Shown in pieces: positions 56,741 through 64,000 of a stretch of 64,000 bases of DNA (position 1 is its first letter; every line of letters begins with the position of its first letter). The stretch covers positions 1,430,501-1,494,500 of the forward strand of contig NZ_WVRN01000001.1 in assembly GCF_013112245.1 (NCBI RefSeq), in the 5' to 3' direction. A model generated the notes under the pieces. The model was not told the DNA's origin. It saw nothing but the letters and a program-made list of their open reading frames with translations, and made no database searches. The stretch comes from Ruegeria sp. HKCCD4315 (GTDB lineage Bacteria; Pseudomonadota; Alphaproteobacteria; Rhodobacterales; Rhodobacteraceae). The translations under genes were made by a program, and so were the position numbers.

Positions 56741-57967
56741 TCAGGCCCGTTCCGGGTCGGCGGGACGCAGCACCAGCCACAGCAACGCGCCGCCCGCCAG
56801 CGTGAGAAGTGGCACCATGGCCAGGTTCACTGCCGTCCAGCCTTCGATCGCAGAGCCGCCCGAGCAGTTCATCAACCCGCCTGAGGCCAGCGAGGCCAAT
56901 GTGACACCTCCGAAAACCAGCAGGTCGTTCAGGCCCTGCATCCGTCCACGCTCTTGCGGGTCATGCGAATCTGCCAGCATCGTCGTTGCGCCTATAAAGC
57001 CAAAGTTCCACCCAATACCCAGCAGAACAAGCGCGAGGAAGAAGTTCCCAAGTTCAACCCCTTGCAAGGCAACAACCCCGGCGCTTGCCAAAATGGCAAG
57101 GCCCAGCGCCACGACCTTTTCAACCCCGAAACGGGCGATTAGATGACCGGTAAAGAAACTGGGGATGTACATGGCCAACACGTGGCTTGTAACGATATCC
57201 GCTGCGTCGTTGGCCGAGAATCCACACCCAACAACGGCCAGTGGGGTCGAGGTCATTACAAGGTTCATCAGCGCGTAAGACACCATCGCACAGATGATCG
57301 CAACAGCGATACGCGGTGTTTTCAGCAACTCAAGCCGTGAACGTCCTTTGGGTTCGTTCTCTGTGGGTTTTGGTGGTGTTGGGATGTCGAGAAAGAAGAA
57401 CAGGGCAGAGCCCAGAACGTTGATCCCGATCACAGCCAGATAGGTGCCGAGAAACGGGATGACATAGGCCTGAGAGGTGAGTTTCACGATTTGCGGACCA
57501 ATGATCGCCGCAGCCAAGCCACCGGCCATGACATAGGAGATAGCCTTGGGGCGATAGGCGTCCGACGCTGTGTCCGCAGCGGCGAAACGATAGAACCCGT
57601 GTGCGCTCATGTAGATGCCAGTCAGCAGACTGCCGACTAGAAAGACGGGGAAAGACCCAAGGAACAGGCCATATGCGCCCACAAGCCCCCCCAATGCGCC
57701 CGCAGTTGCACCGACAAGGAACCCCGCGCGCCGGCCCCAGCGCTGCATTATGGCTGAGATCGGCGTCGCCGCCAGCATGGATCCCAGAACAATCAGGGAA
57801 ATGGGCAACGTCGCAAGGCACGGGTTCGAGGCCAGCGACTGGCCTGCCAGCCCGCCGACAATGAACATCATCGGCATTTGTGCACCCAGAACGGCCTGTG
57901 CGGCCACCAAAACGGCCACGTTACGCTTGGCCTGACGGTCATCTGGAGCTGTTGAGGTCATTGTCAT
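56741..57967 (-). CDS. MFS transporter
   Basis: About 408 residues with roughly 12 hydrophobic segments. The MFS loop motif between TM2 and TM3 is present in degenerate form (AIMQRWGRRAGFLVGA), and the second half shows GHLIARFGVEKVVALG. A cytoplasmic loop with PTPPKPTENEPKGRSR divides the halves. The substrate is unknown; this type is often annotated as a generic drug or metabolite exporter. ATG 57967 (or 57961) is chosen; the frame continues upstream without membrane character. It converges with the NDUFAF6-like gene, with adjacent stops. Confidence 0.87.
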   Translation of the reverse strand: MTMTSTAPDDRQAKRNVAVLVAAQAVLGAQMPMMFIVGGLAGQSLASNPCLATLPISLIVLGSMLAATPISAIMQRWGRRAGFLVGATAGALGGLVGAYGLFLGSFPVFLVGSLLTGIYMSAHGFYRFAAADTASDAYRPKAISYVMAGGLAAAIIGPQIVKLTSQAYVIPFLGTYLAVIGINVLGSALFFFLDIPTPPKPTENEPKGRSRLELLKTPRIAVAIICAMVSYALMNLVMTSTPLAVVGCGFSANDAADIVTSHVLAMYIPSFFTGHLIARFGVEKVVALGLAILASAGVVALQGVELGNFFLALVLLGIGWNFGFIGATTMLADSHDPQERGRMQGLNDLLVFGGVTLASLASGGLMNCSGGSAIEGWTAVNLAMVPLLTLAGGALLWLVLRPADPERA

Positions 57968-58064
57968 GGGCGAATGGTTATCGGCTAAGCGTTTGGGGCA
58001 CAAGCGACTTGCATCTGCGGCACATGCGCCTAACGTGCCGATGAACGCCGAGCAGGGAGGTCGC

Positions 58065-58697
58065 ATGTCCGTAGGTCGTATTATCGAAACCAACGATTGC
58101 GTGGCAGAAGGGGCCGAATGGTTGGCTCAAGCCTGCCCGCGCATGGCGTATGCGATCGAACAGACTGGCCCTTTGCCCCTGCGCCGCCGTCCGGATGGCT
58201 TTGCGCAATTACTCAGTGCAATTGTCAGCCAGCAGGTCAGCGTGGCATCGGCGCGTGCGATCTGGAAAAGGTTGCAGGACGCGAAACTGACCGGTCCGCG
58301 CAAGATCATGTGGGCCACGGATGAGGATCTGCGCGCTGCGGGCTTGAGCCGCCAAAAGATCCGCTATGCACGGGCGCTGGCTGAGGCGCGCATTGACTTC
58401 AAATCGTTGCGCGAAGCGTCTGACGCCGAGGTTGTTGAAACTTTGACGCAAGTGTCCGGGATCGGCGTCTGGACGGCCGAGATCTATGCTATGTTTTCCC
58501 TGGGCCGCGCCGACGTGATCGCACCCGGCGATCTGGCGCTGCAAGAAGCCGCGCGTGTCCTCTATGACCTGCCCAAACGCCCGACGGACAAGGAACTGCG
58601 CCAAATGGCCGAAGCGTGGTCGCCCTGGCGGTCGGTTGCGGCACGGGTTCTGTGGGCCTATTACCGGGTTGATAAACAAAGAGAAGGGATCAGATGA
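58065..58697 (+). CDS. DNA-3-methyladenine glycosylase, AlkA type
   Basis: A 210-residue HhH-GPD base excision enzyme removing alkylated purines. The helix-hairpin-helix LTQVSGIGVWTAEIYAMFSLG (residues about 128-147) leads to the catalytic aspartate D156 in APGDLALQ. LLSAIVSQQVSVASARAIWKRL is the conserved N-terminal helix pair. It lacks the N-terminal beta domain of E. coli AlkA, as in short alphaproteobacterial forms. GGGAGG precedes ATG 58065; earlier in-frame starts are less likely. Overlaps the esterase gene by 4 bp. Confidence 0.9.
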   Translation: MSVGRIIETNDCVAEGAEWLAQACPRMAYAIEQTGPLPLRRRPDGFAQLLSAIVSQQVSVASARAIWKRLQDAKLTGPRKIMWATDEDLRAAGLSRQKIRYARALAEARIDFKSLREASDAEVVETLTQVSGIGVWTAEIYAMFSLGRADVIAPGDLALQEAARVLYDLPKRPTDKELRQMAEAWSPWRSVAARVLWAYYRVDKQREGIR

Positions 58698-59359
58698 CAC
58701 GGGTTTTGAATGCGCTGAGGAAAGAGCCTGTTTCGGGCGACACGCGATCAGTCGTAGTGTTCGTGCACGGCTATGGCGCAAATGGCGCTGACCTGTTGGG
58801 GTTGGCCGATCCGCTGGGCGAGCATCTGCCTGACACGCTGTTTGTGGCCCCTGATGCGCCCGAGCAGATTCCGGGAATGCCAAACGGGTTTCAGTGGTTC
58901 CCGATTCCGTGGATTGACGGCTCGTCCGAAGAAGAAGCGCGCCGTGGCATGGAAATGGCAGTTGAAGACTTCAACGCTTTTCTGGACGCCCTAATGGTGG
59001 ACGAAGATGTGCTGCCCGAGCAGGTTGTGCTGTTTGGCTTCAGCCAGGGCACGATGATGAGCCTGCATGTTGCACCACGCCGCGAGGACCCGGTTGCGGG
59101 CATCGTCGCCTTTTCTGGCCGGTTGCTGGAACCTGATCTTTTGCCCGACGAAACTGTCAACCGGATGCCGGTCCTGCTGGTGCATGGCGATGCGGATGAT
59201 GTCGTGCCGCCACAATCGCTGCCCGAGGCCGCCGAAGCCCTGCAGGCTGCCGATTTCAAAGAGGTCTACGCGCATGTCATGAAAGGTACCGGCCATGGCA
59301 TTGCCCCGGACGGGCTGAGTGTCGCGCTGGCCTTCATGCGCGACAAGCTGAGTCTGTAG
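58694..59359 (+). CDS. Alpha/beta hydrolase, phospholipase/carboxylesterase family
   Basis: A 221-residue alpha/beta hydrolase. The oxyanion segment VVFVHGYGANGADLLGLA, nucleophile S117 in GFSQG (residues 115-119), the acid in LVHGDADDVVP and the histidine in GTGHGIAPDGL make a complete triad. Family members cleave short-chain esters or lysophospholipids. It is translationally coupled to the glycosylase gene by an ATGA overlap, without an obvious metabolic link. Confidence 0.91.
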   Translation: MTRVLNALRKEPVSGDTRSVVVFVHGYGANGADLLGLADPLGEHLPDTLFVAPDAPEQIPGMPNGFQWFPIPWIDGSSEEEARRGMEMAVEDFNAFLDALMVDEDVLPEQVVLFGFSQGTMMSLHVAPRREDPVAGIVAFSGRLLEPDLLPDETVNRMPVLLVHGDADDVVPPQSLPEAAEALQAADFKEVYAHVMKGTGHGIAPDGLSVALAFMRDKLSL

Positions 59360-59404
59360 CCTTTGAAATCAGATCAGCGGAACGTCCAAGCGTTCCGCAC
59401 CAGA

Positions 59405-59830
59405 TCAAGACCAAAGATGTGCTTCGGCAAACTCGACTGAGTTTCCAGCCGGGTCACGCACGTACAAAGACCGTGCACCGCTGGGCCAGTCAAATTCGGC
59501 GTCCACGGGGATATTCCAATCCAGCAGGTGTTTGCGCATGGCCGCAATCTCATCGCGTGACAATACAAGACACACATGGCCGGGGCCGCGCGCACCATGA
59601 GGTGGGACAGGCATATTAGGGTTTAGAGGCGGCTGTTCTGTTTGGTCGGGGTTAAAGACCAGCAGGACCGACCTGCCAATGCGAAAGAAAACATGGCGAT
59701 TGTCGACACGCTGTATCCGCTCAAGATTCAGAATCTCGCCGTAAAACTGTTCCGCAGCATCCAGATCGTCTGCGTAAAGCGCCGCCTCCAGTATGGCAGA
59801 AGGGGTAGGTATATCTGGCGTGAGTTTCAT
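59405..59830 (-). CDS. VOC family (glyoxalase-like) protein
   Basis: A 141-residue vicinal oxygen chelate protein: two beta-alpha-beta-beta-beta modules, ILEAALYADDLDAAEQFYGEIL and GPGHVCLVLSRDEIAAMRKHL, ending in SLYVRDPAGNSVEFAE. The metal ligand positions (second-module His and last-strand Glu) are present. The substrate is unknown; bleomycin resistance and fosfomycin-type annotations would be over-calls. It lies between the esterase and rluE genes, minus strand. Confidence 0.86.
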   Translation of the reverse strand: MKLTPDIPTPSAILEAALYADDLDAAEQFYGEILNLERIQRVDNRHVFFRIGRSVLLVFNPDQTEQPPLNPNMPVPPHGARGPGHVCLVLSRDEIAAMRKHLLDWNIPVDAEFDWPSGARSLYVRDPAGNSVEFAEAHLWS

Positions 59831-59862
59831 GCCCCAACTGTATCAGAGCAGGGCAGGTTTTG

Positions 59863-60468
59863 TCACCGGCGCGGGCGACGGTCTCGTTTGCGCTGAGGCG
59901 CGGCACTCAGCGTCGGCATCGGCAGGCTGTCCCATTGACCGGGCTCTAAGTCATCCAGGGTCCAGTCTCCGACGCGATAGCGGATCAGGCGTAGGGTAGG
60001 CAGACCCACCGCGGCCGTCATCCGCCGCACCTGCCGGTTCTTTCCCTCGCGGATGGTCAGTTCCAGCCAACTGTCGGGAACGCTTTTACGCTCTCGGATA
60101 GGTGGAATGCGAGGCCAGAGCCCCTCGGGCTCATCAATCTGCCGTACCTTTGCAGGGCGCGTCAGGCCATCCTTCAACTCAACCCCGTTGCGCAGCGCTT
60201 TCAAAGCTGTGCCATCAGGGACGCCTTCGATCTGAACCCAATAGGTTTTGGCCATCTTATGCTTCGGGTCGGATATCTGGGCTTGCAGCTTCCCATGATC
60301 CGTCAGCAGCATCAAACCTTCGCTGTCACGGTCCAGACGACCGGCGGGGTAGACACCCGGCAGGTCGATAAAATCAGACAGTGTGTTACGCGGACTTTCG
60401 ACATTGGCGCGGTCGGTGAACTGCGGCAGCACGTCATACGGTTTGTTGAAGCGAATGAACCAGGACAT
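59863..60468 (-). CDS. rluE: 23S rRNA pseudouridine synthase, RluE type
   Basis: A 201-residue pseudouridine synthase of the RsuA/RluB/E/F group without an S4 domain, as in RluE, which modifies U2457 of 23S rRNA. The catalytic aspartate is D46 in [28 protein letters not shown] opens the protein, and [10 protein letters not shown] and [10 protein letters not shown] are the later motifs. It ends in a basic tail ([10 protein letters not shown]). Start ATG 60468 fits the family; the frame stays open upstream into the HNH gene region. Confidence 0.9.
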   Translation of the reverse strand: MSWFIRFNKPYDVLPQFTDRANVESPRNTLSDFIDLPGVYPAGRLDRDSEGLMLLTDHGKLQAQISDPKHKMAKTYWVQIEGVPDGTALKALRNGVELKDGLTRPAKVRQIDEPEGLWPRIPPIRERKSVPDSWLELTIREGKNRQVRRMTAAVGLPTLRLIRYRVGDWTLDDLEPGQWDSLPMPTLSAAPQRKRDRRPRR

Positions 60469-60681
60469 GACCCGCGCATAGCCCGAAGGACGCACCCGAC
60501 GCAAGCTGTGGATAAGTGTCACGTACCTGTCACAGATTCGGCTTACCCAGTCTGCGACATATTGTGGAAACTCAGGGCTTGTCAGAGTTTTAACACGATA
60601 TATAGTTACCTTAAGGCCGGGGCGGGTGCTCCCCGCTCTGGTGTCACAAACGGGCAGCTGAGAGCGAGGAGCGATTCTGTG

Positions 60682-61269
60682 ATGGACGGAGATTTCAGGA
60701 CCGAATTTGTAAGAGAGCCGGGTATGCTCAAACAACACCCGGCCCTGGTTTTGAACGCCGATTACCGCCCCTTGTCCTACTACCCGTTGTCCTTGTGGCC
60801 CTGGCAAGAGGCGATCAAAGCGGCCTGGCTGGATCGGGTCGACATCGTGGCCGAATATGACGAGGTCGTCCGAAGCCCGAGCACCGAGATCCGAATACCC
60901 TCGGTCGTTGTATTGAAAGACTATGTAAAACCCAGAAAGCGCGTGGCCTTCACGCGCTTTAATTTATTTTTGCGGGATGAATTCCGCTGCCAGTACTGCG
61001 GCAGCCGCGATAACCTGACATTTGACCATGTGGTGCCGCGCGCGGCAGGCGGCGTGACCAGTTGGCAGAACGTGGTGGCGGCCTGTAGCCCCTGCAACCT
61101 GCGTAAAGGGTCCAAATCGCTGCGTCAGGCGGGGATGACATTGCGCAAGCCGCCACGTCAACCTGATGCTGAAGCGCTGCGCAATATTGGGCGGAAGTTC
61201 CCGCCGAACCATCTGCACGAAAGCTGGATCGACTTCCTGTATTGGGATGCGGAACTGGACGAGTTTTAA
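60682..61269 (+). CDS. HNH endonuclease domain protein
   Basis: A 195-residue protein with a C-terminal HNH domain: C103 and C106 ([11 protein letters not shown]), the FDHVVPR motif with D115 and H116, and C135 and C138 (CSPCNLRKG), forming a zinc-supported beta-beta-alpha metal nuclease fold. The N-terminal [25 protein letters not shown] is strongly conserved in a housekeeping-type family found across alphaproteobacteria, so this is probably not a mobile homing enzyme. The function is unproven. GAGG precedes ATG 60682. Its stop overlaps the stop of dsbB on the other strand. Confidence 0.88.
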   Translation: MDGDFRTEFVREPGMLKQHPALVLNADYRPLSYYPLSLWPWQEAIKAAWLDRVDIVAEYDEVVRSPSTEIRIPSVVVLKDYVKPRKRVAFTRFNLFLRDEFRCQYCGSRDNLTFDHVVPRAAGGVTSWQNVVAACSPCNLRKGSKSLRQAGMTLRKPPRQPDAEALRNIGRKFPPNHLHESWIDFLYWDAELDEF

Positions 61270-61733
61270 GCGCGCGCCCGCCAGGCCGCGATCCAGATCA
61301 GCATCAGCACTGCCGAGGCGATGGCATTCCAGCCTGCCATCGAGATGCCGAACATCTCCCACGGGATTTCGTCACAGCGCACCAGTGGCGCGTTCATGAT
61401 CTGATCGAACAGATCGTCGTTGCTCAGTCCGCTGATATCGCCCGACGTACATGTGCTGGGGCCTTCCCACCAGTCTTGCTCAACACCGGCATGAAAGGCC
61501 CCGATGGCACCCGTTGTTGCAGCAGCTGCTGCGCCCAGCAGCGGCAGGATACCAAATCTTGGCAAGGCCAGCGCCGCCACGCCAATCACAACAGCCACCG
61601 CATGGGGGTAACGCTGCCAGATGCACATTTTGCAGGGTGCAAGCCCGCCCAAATACTGGAATCCCCACGCGCCCAATAGCAGGGCTGCTGAGCCAATCGT
61701 GGCGAGGGCCACAAGTACGGATTTTTTTGTCAT
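61266..61733 (-). CDS. Disulfide bond formation protein B family
   Basis: A 155-residue four-helix inner-membrane protein that reoxidises DsbA-like proteins using quinone. The first redox pair is C34-C37 (PCKMC) and the second C95 and C120 (PSTCTSG, LVRCDE). The conserved ALxxGxxxQYxxGLxPC core is present. Its start overlaps the stop of the YqaA gene by 4 bp, giving a coupled yqaA-dsbB pair. Its own stop overlaps the HNH gene stop in the opposite direction. Confidence 0.9.
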   Translation of the reverse strand: MTKKSVLVALATIGSAALLLGAWGFQYLGGLAPCKMCIWQRYPHAVAVVIGVAALALPRFGILPLLGAAAAATTGAIGAFHAGVEQDWWEGPSTCTSGDISGLSNDDLFDQIMNAPLVRCDEIPWEMFGISMAGWNAIASAVLMLIWIAAWRARA

Positions 61734-62308
61734 AGATATTTAACCGCCACGAACCCGCCAAAAAGAAGGATGATGAACAGCGTGAACATAAGGCCCAGAC
61801 GCTTTTCGATAAAGTCCCGGATCGGCTCGCCGAAGCCCCAAAGCAGGCCGGCAACCAGAAAGAATCGCATGGCCCGCGCCAGAATCGATGTGGCGATGAA
61901 TGTGCCCAGCGGCATTCCGGTCCAGCCGGACATGATGGTGATGACCTTGTAGGGGAAGGGCGTCACACCCGCAGCCAGCACAGCCCAGAACCCGAAATCG
62001 TTGAATCGGGTGTTGAATTCTTCCATCGCGTGCGCTTTGCCCATGGATTCCAGAATGGGCTGACCGATGCTTTCATAGAAGAACGCGCCAATCGCATAAC
62101 CCAGCATCCCGCCTAAAACCGAAGCCACCAGCGCAACGGTTGCAATCAACCAGGCGCGTGACGGGCGGGCCAGAATCATCGGAATCATCAAGACGTCAGG
62201 AGGAATCGGAAAAAACGAGCTTTCGATGAAGGCGACAATGGCCAAGGCCCACAGGGCATGAGGGTGTTCGGCCAGACGAATGGTCCAGTCATAAAGCGAT
62301 CGTAACAT
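61730..62308 (-). CDS. YqaA/DedA (SNARE-associated) family membrane protein
   Basis: A 192-residue polytopic protein: ALWALAIVAFIESSFFPIPPDVLMIPM, ATVALVASVLGGMLGYAIGAFF, then FNDFGFWAVLAAGVTPFPYKVITIMSG and a C-terminal helix. The E..FFPIPP and G.TPFPYK motifs are shared with the DedA/VTT superfamily, linked to lipid scrambling and membrane homeostasis. Coupled to dsbB downstream. The ATG 62308 region has no strong Shine-Dalgarno. Confidence 0.9.
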   Translation of the reverse strand: MLRSLYDWTIRLAEHPHALWALAIVAFIESSFFPIPPDVLMIPMILARPSRAWLIATVALVASVLGGMLGYAIGAFFYESIGQPILESMGKAHAMEEFNTRFNDFGFWAVLAAGVTPFPYKVITIMSGWTGMPLGTFIATSILARAMRFFLVAGLLWGFGEPIRDFIEKRLGLMFTLFIILLFGGFVAVKYL

Positions 62309-62455
62309 ATACAGTACTCAAATCCCGTTTGCGGCCCCAAGAAGGCAAACCATGCACCTGACGGACCGTCAACCGCCCAGATTGAAACAAATGGAATGTG
62401 GGATGTTTTTTGCCTCTGGACCTTCCTGCGCTTGGGCGCTAATCCAGTGTCCGTG

Positions 62456-62541
62456 GCCCAAGTGGCGGAATGGTAGACGCAGGGGATTCAAAATCCCCCG
62501 CCTTCACGGGCGTGAGAGTTCGAGTCTCTCCTTGGGCACCA
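62456..62541 (+). tRNA. tRNA-Leu (CAA)
   Basis: 86 nt with encoded CCA (62539-62541), a long variable arm as in class II tRNAs (GCCTTCACGGGCGT). The acceptor GCCCAAG pairs with CTTGGGC. The anticodon loop TTCAAAA gives CAA (reads UUG). Confidence 0.97.
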
Positions 62542-62827
62542 CATCCTCTTTTAACCTGCTATTTGTCTTTCGCGATCAGATGGTTGCGTTGCTGTATTGT
62601 CGTAGCTTTTGTTGCCGCAGCCTTGAGACGCGCGATTATGCCGCCTTGCGAATACTTGGATACAAAAACGAAACGGCGACGATCTGGCGTGGTTTTCTAC
62701 AACGCCTGAAAACTGAGCGGTCCAAGAAAACGAGACAGGGGGAATGGGAAACAATTACGGCGCTGCGCTTCAATTGTTCATCGCAAGTTTTTAACTTCAT
62801 GGCCAAAGGCGAAGCCGGGCATATGCC
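62542..62827. other. Gap after tRNA-Leu
   Basis: 286 bp with no convincing gene. A plus-strand frame runs through the tRNA and on to 62843, encoding a basic stretch (ATIWRGFLQRLKTERSKK) that could be chance or a decayed integrase-like fragment; it has no start of its own after the tRNA. No direct repeat of the tRNA 3' end is seen. Confidence 0.35.
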
Positions 62828-63049
62828 TCAAACCTTGTTCTGATACCATTTCAGAACAAACACCCGAATGGCCGATGCAAGGCCAGTTTCAGGATCGCGT
62901 TCAACATCAATTTCTGCGGCCAAAACATTGATCGGAAGTCTTTTTTCAGCCGCTATGTCGCGGAAAGCTCGCCAGAATTCATCTTCAAGCGACACGGATG
63001 TTCGGTGCCCCTTGAGAGTCAGAGAGCGCTTGATTGGGCGGCCGCTCAT
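62828..63049 (-). CDS. Ribbon-helix-helix domain protein
   Basis: A 73-residue protein with an RHH-type fold: SLTLKGHRTSVSLEDEFWRAFRDIAAEKRLPINVLAAEID, the pattern of the RHH_4 family in alphaproteobacteria. It may bind DNA as a dimer, but no target is known. Its ATG overlaps the DUF4169 stop (ATGA), and that gene in turn overlaps fumC, so the three form one coupled unit. Confidence 0.88.
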   Translation of the reverse strand: MSGRPIKRSLTLKGHRTSVSLEDEFWRAFRDIAAEKRLPINVLAAEIDVERDPETGLASAIRVFVLKWYQNKV

Positions 63050-63222
63050 TCGTCTAACTCGCGCTTGTCGAGGTCACGCTTCAGCTTGTCCTGTTCAAAC
63101 TTGGCGATTTCTTTCTCGGCCTTGGTGCGGCCGAATGCGACAGCATTCTGATCCGCGCGGGCTTTCTTTTCAGCCCGCGCTTTTTCTTTACGATACCGGT
63201 TCAGGTTAACCGGCTTGCCCAT
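63046..63222 (-). CDS. DUF4169 family small protein
   Basis: A 58-residue highly charged protein. It begins [20 protein letters not shown] and continues with further Lys/Arg/Glu-rich helix containing FGRTKAEKE. This matches DUF4169, a small alphaproteobacterial family of unknown function. Start ATG 63222 shares one base with the fumC TGA, and its TGA overlaps the RHH gene start. The location between fumC and an RHH gene is conserved in related genomes. Confidence 0.85.
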   Translation of the reverse strand: MGKPVNLNRYRKEKARAEKKARADQNAVAFGRTKAEKEIAKFEQDKLKRDLDKRELDE

Positions 63223-64000
63223 CAGTCTTTTGGACCAATCATCTGCTCGGGGCGGACGACGGCGTCAAAGGTTGCTTCGTCCACAAAGCCCAGCGCGATG
63301 GCCTCTTCCTTGAGGGTTGTGCCATTCTTATGCGCCGTCTTGGCAACTGTTGTGGCGTTGTCGTAACCGATAGTTGGCGCCAGCGCTGTGACCAACATCA
63401 GTGATTCCTTCATCAGCTTGTCGATGCGCGGTTCGTTGGCCTTGATGCCCATCAGCATCCGCTCAGTAAAGCTGTCAGAAGCATCGCCCAACAGCTGGAT
63501 TGACTGCAGCAGGTTGTAAGACATCATCGGGTTGTAAACGTTCAGCTCGAAATGACCCTGGCTACCTGCGAAAGTCATCGCGGCGTTGTTACCCATCACG
63601 TGGGCGGCGACCTGGGTCAACGCTTCGGCCTGTGTGGGGTTCACCTTGCCGGGCATGATCGACGAACCTGGCTCGTTCTCGGGCAGAATCAGTTCGCCCA
63701 GACCCGACCGTGGGCCCGAGCCCAGGAAACGAATGTCGTTGGCGATCTTGTAGCAACTGCCGGCAATCGTCGCCAAAGCGCCTGACAGGAAGACCATCGC
63801 GTCATGGGCGGCGAGTGCCTCGAACTTGTTCGGTGCGGTGACGAAGGGCAGGCCGGTAATATCAGCCATGTGGCCTGCGACGGCCTCGCCCCAGCCGTGT
63901 TGTGTGTTAAGCCCTGTACCAACTGCGGTACCGCCTTGCGCTAGCTCGTAAATCCCAGGCATGGCTGCGTGAACACGGGCAATACCCTGGCGAATCTGAT
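63222..64000 (-). CDS. fumC: Fumarate hydratase class II, C-terminal part (cut by window edge)
   Basis: About 259 residues of the C-terminal half of fumarase C, which hydrates fumarate to malate in the TCA cycle. The frame is open to base 64000, so the start lies outside. The signature loop [13 protein letters not shown] holds the conserved active-site serine; [15 protein letters not shown] and [16 protein letters not shown] are further family marks. It is the first gene of the coupled fumC-DUF4169-RHH unit. Confidence 0.97.
   Translation of the reverse strand, partial: QIRQGIARVHAAMPGIYELAQGGTAVGTGLNTQHGWGEAVAGHMADITGLPFVTAPNKFEALAAHDAMVFLSGALATIAGSCYKIANDIRFLGSGPRSGLGELILPENEPGSSIMPGKVNPTQAEALTQVAAHVMGNNAAMTFAGSQGHFELNVYNPMMSYNLLQSIQLLGDASDSFTERMLMGIKANEPRIDKLMKESLMLVTALAPTIGYDNATTVAKTAHKNGTTLKEEAIALGFVDEATFDAVVRPEQMIGPKD

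Noticed and set aside
62352..62843. 163-codon ORF overlapping tRNA-Leu
   Set aside because: It reads straight through the tRNA gene, so it cannot be an ordinary coding gene; only a possible decayed fragment after the tRNA was noted.

Overview
The window looks like a chromosomal segment of a marine alphaproteobacterium of the Roseobacter group (Rhodobacteraceae), probably close to Ruegeria. This is inferred from gene content and order: zwf-pgl-pgi, gltX beside comEC and lexA, trpGDC-moaC-moeA-lexA, fumC-DUF4169-RHH, a B12-dependent ribonucleotide reductase, an MttB-like methyltransferase and a DmdB-like acyl-CoA ligase. Most of it is dense housekeeping sequence. I saw no CRISPR array, intact insertion sequence, prophage or rRNA operon.

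Layout. 1-6.4 kb: the end of an M32 carboxypeptidase, a VPLPA-CTERM surface protein, gyrA, usg, a SYLF-domain protein and an unassigned radical SAM protein. 6.5-12 kb: the zwf-pgl-pgi sugar phosphate operon and an acyl-CoA ligase. 12-13.4 kb: a small AT-richer islet between two identical tRNA-Asn genes, with small unrecognised ORFs and a membrane protein gene that appears frameshifted. 13.4-23.7 kb: MBL hydrolase, orphan histidine kinase, tRNA-Ile/Met(CAT), purMN, rnd, sufE, DUF1638, a corrinoid protein and a PA0069-type radical SAM protein. 23.7-38.6 kb: gltA, gltX, comEC, then the minus-strand block ppiD-trpE / trpG-trpD-trpC-moaC-moeA-lexA, with a plus-strand YibQ-type gene between trpE and trpG. 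38.6-43.7 kb: aminotransferase, fabI-gpt, pdxH, a double cold-shock protein, DUF192, tRNA-Pro and a lipoprotein. 43.7-51.1 kb: nrdJ behind a candidate pair of NrdR boxes, an EF-hand protein, the MttB-like protein and an outer-membrane beta-barrel. 51.1-64 kb: aminotransferase, YjbR, cysS-cimA-NDUFAF6-like operon, MFS transporter, DNA glycosylase-esterase, VOC protein, rluE, HNH nuclease, dsbB-yqaA, tRNA-Leu, and the fumC-DUF4169-RHH unit cut by the window edge.

How the parts work together. Cobalamin is a recurring theme: nrdJ makes dNTPs with adenosylcobalamin, while the corrinoid protein, DUF1638 protein and MttB-like protein look like parts of a methyl-transfer (one-carbon) pathway. Regulation is most readable at lexA (GTTC-N7-GTTC box) and nrdJ (two NrdR-like boxes 31 bp apart). 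The items most worth a second look are the tRNA-Asn islet, the nrdJ promoter, the structured stretch after nrdJ, the unassigned radical SAM protein, and the non-catalytic-looking squalene/phytoene synthase homologue.
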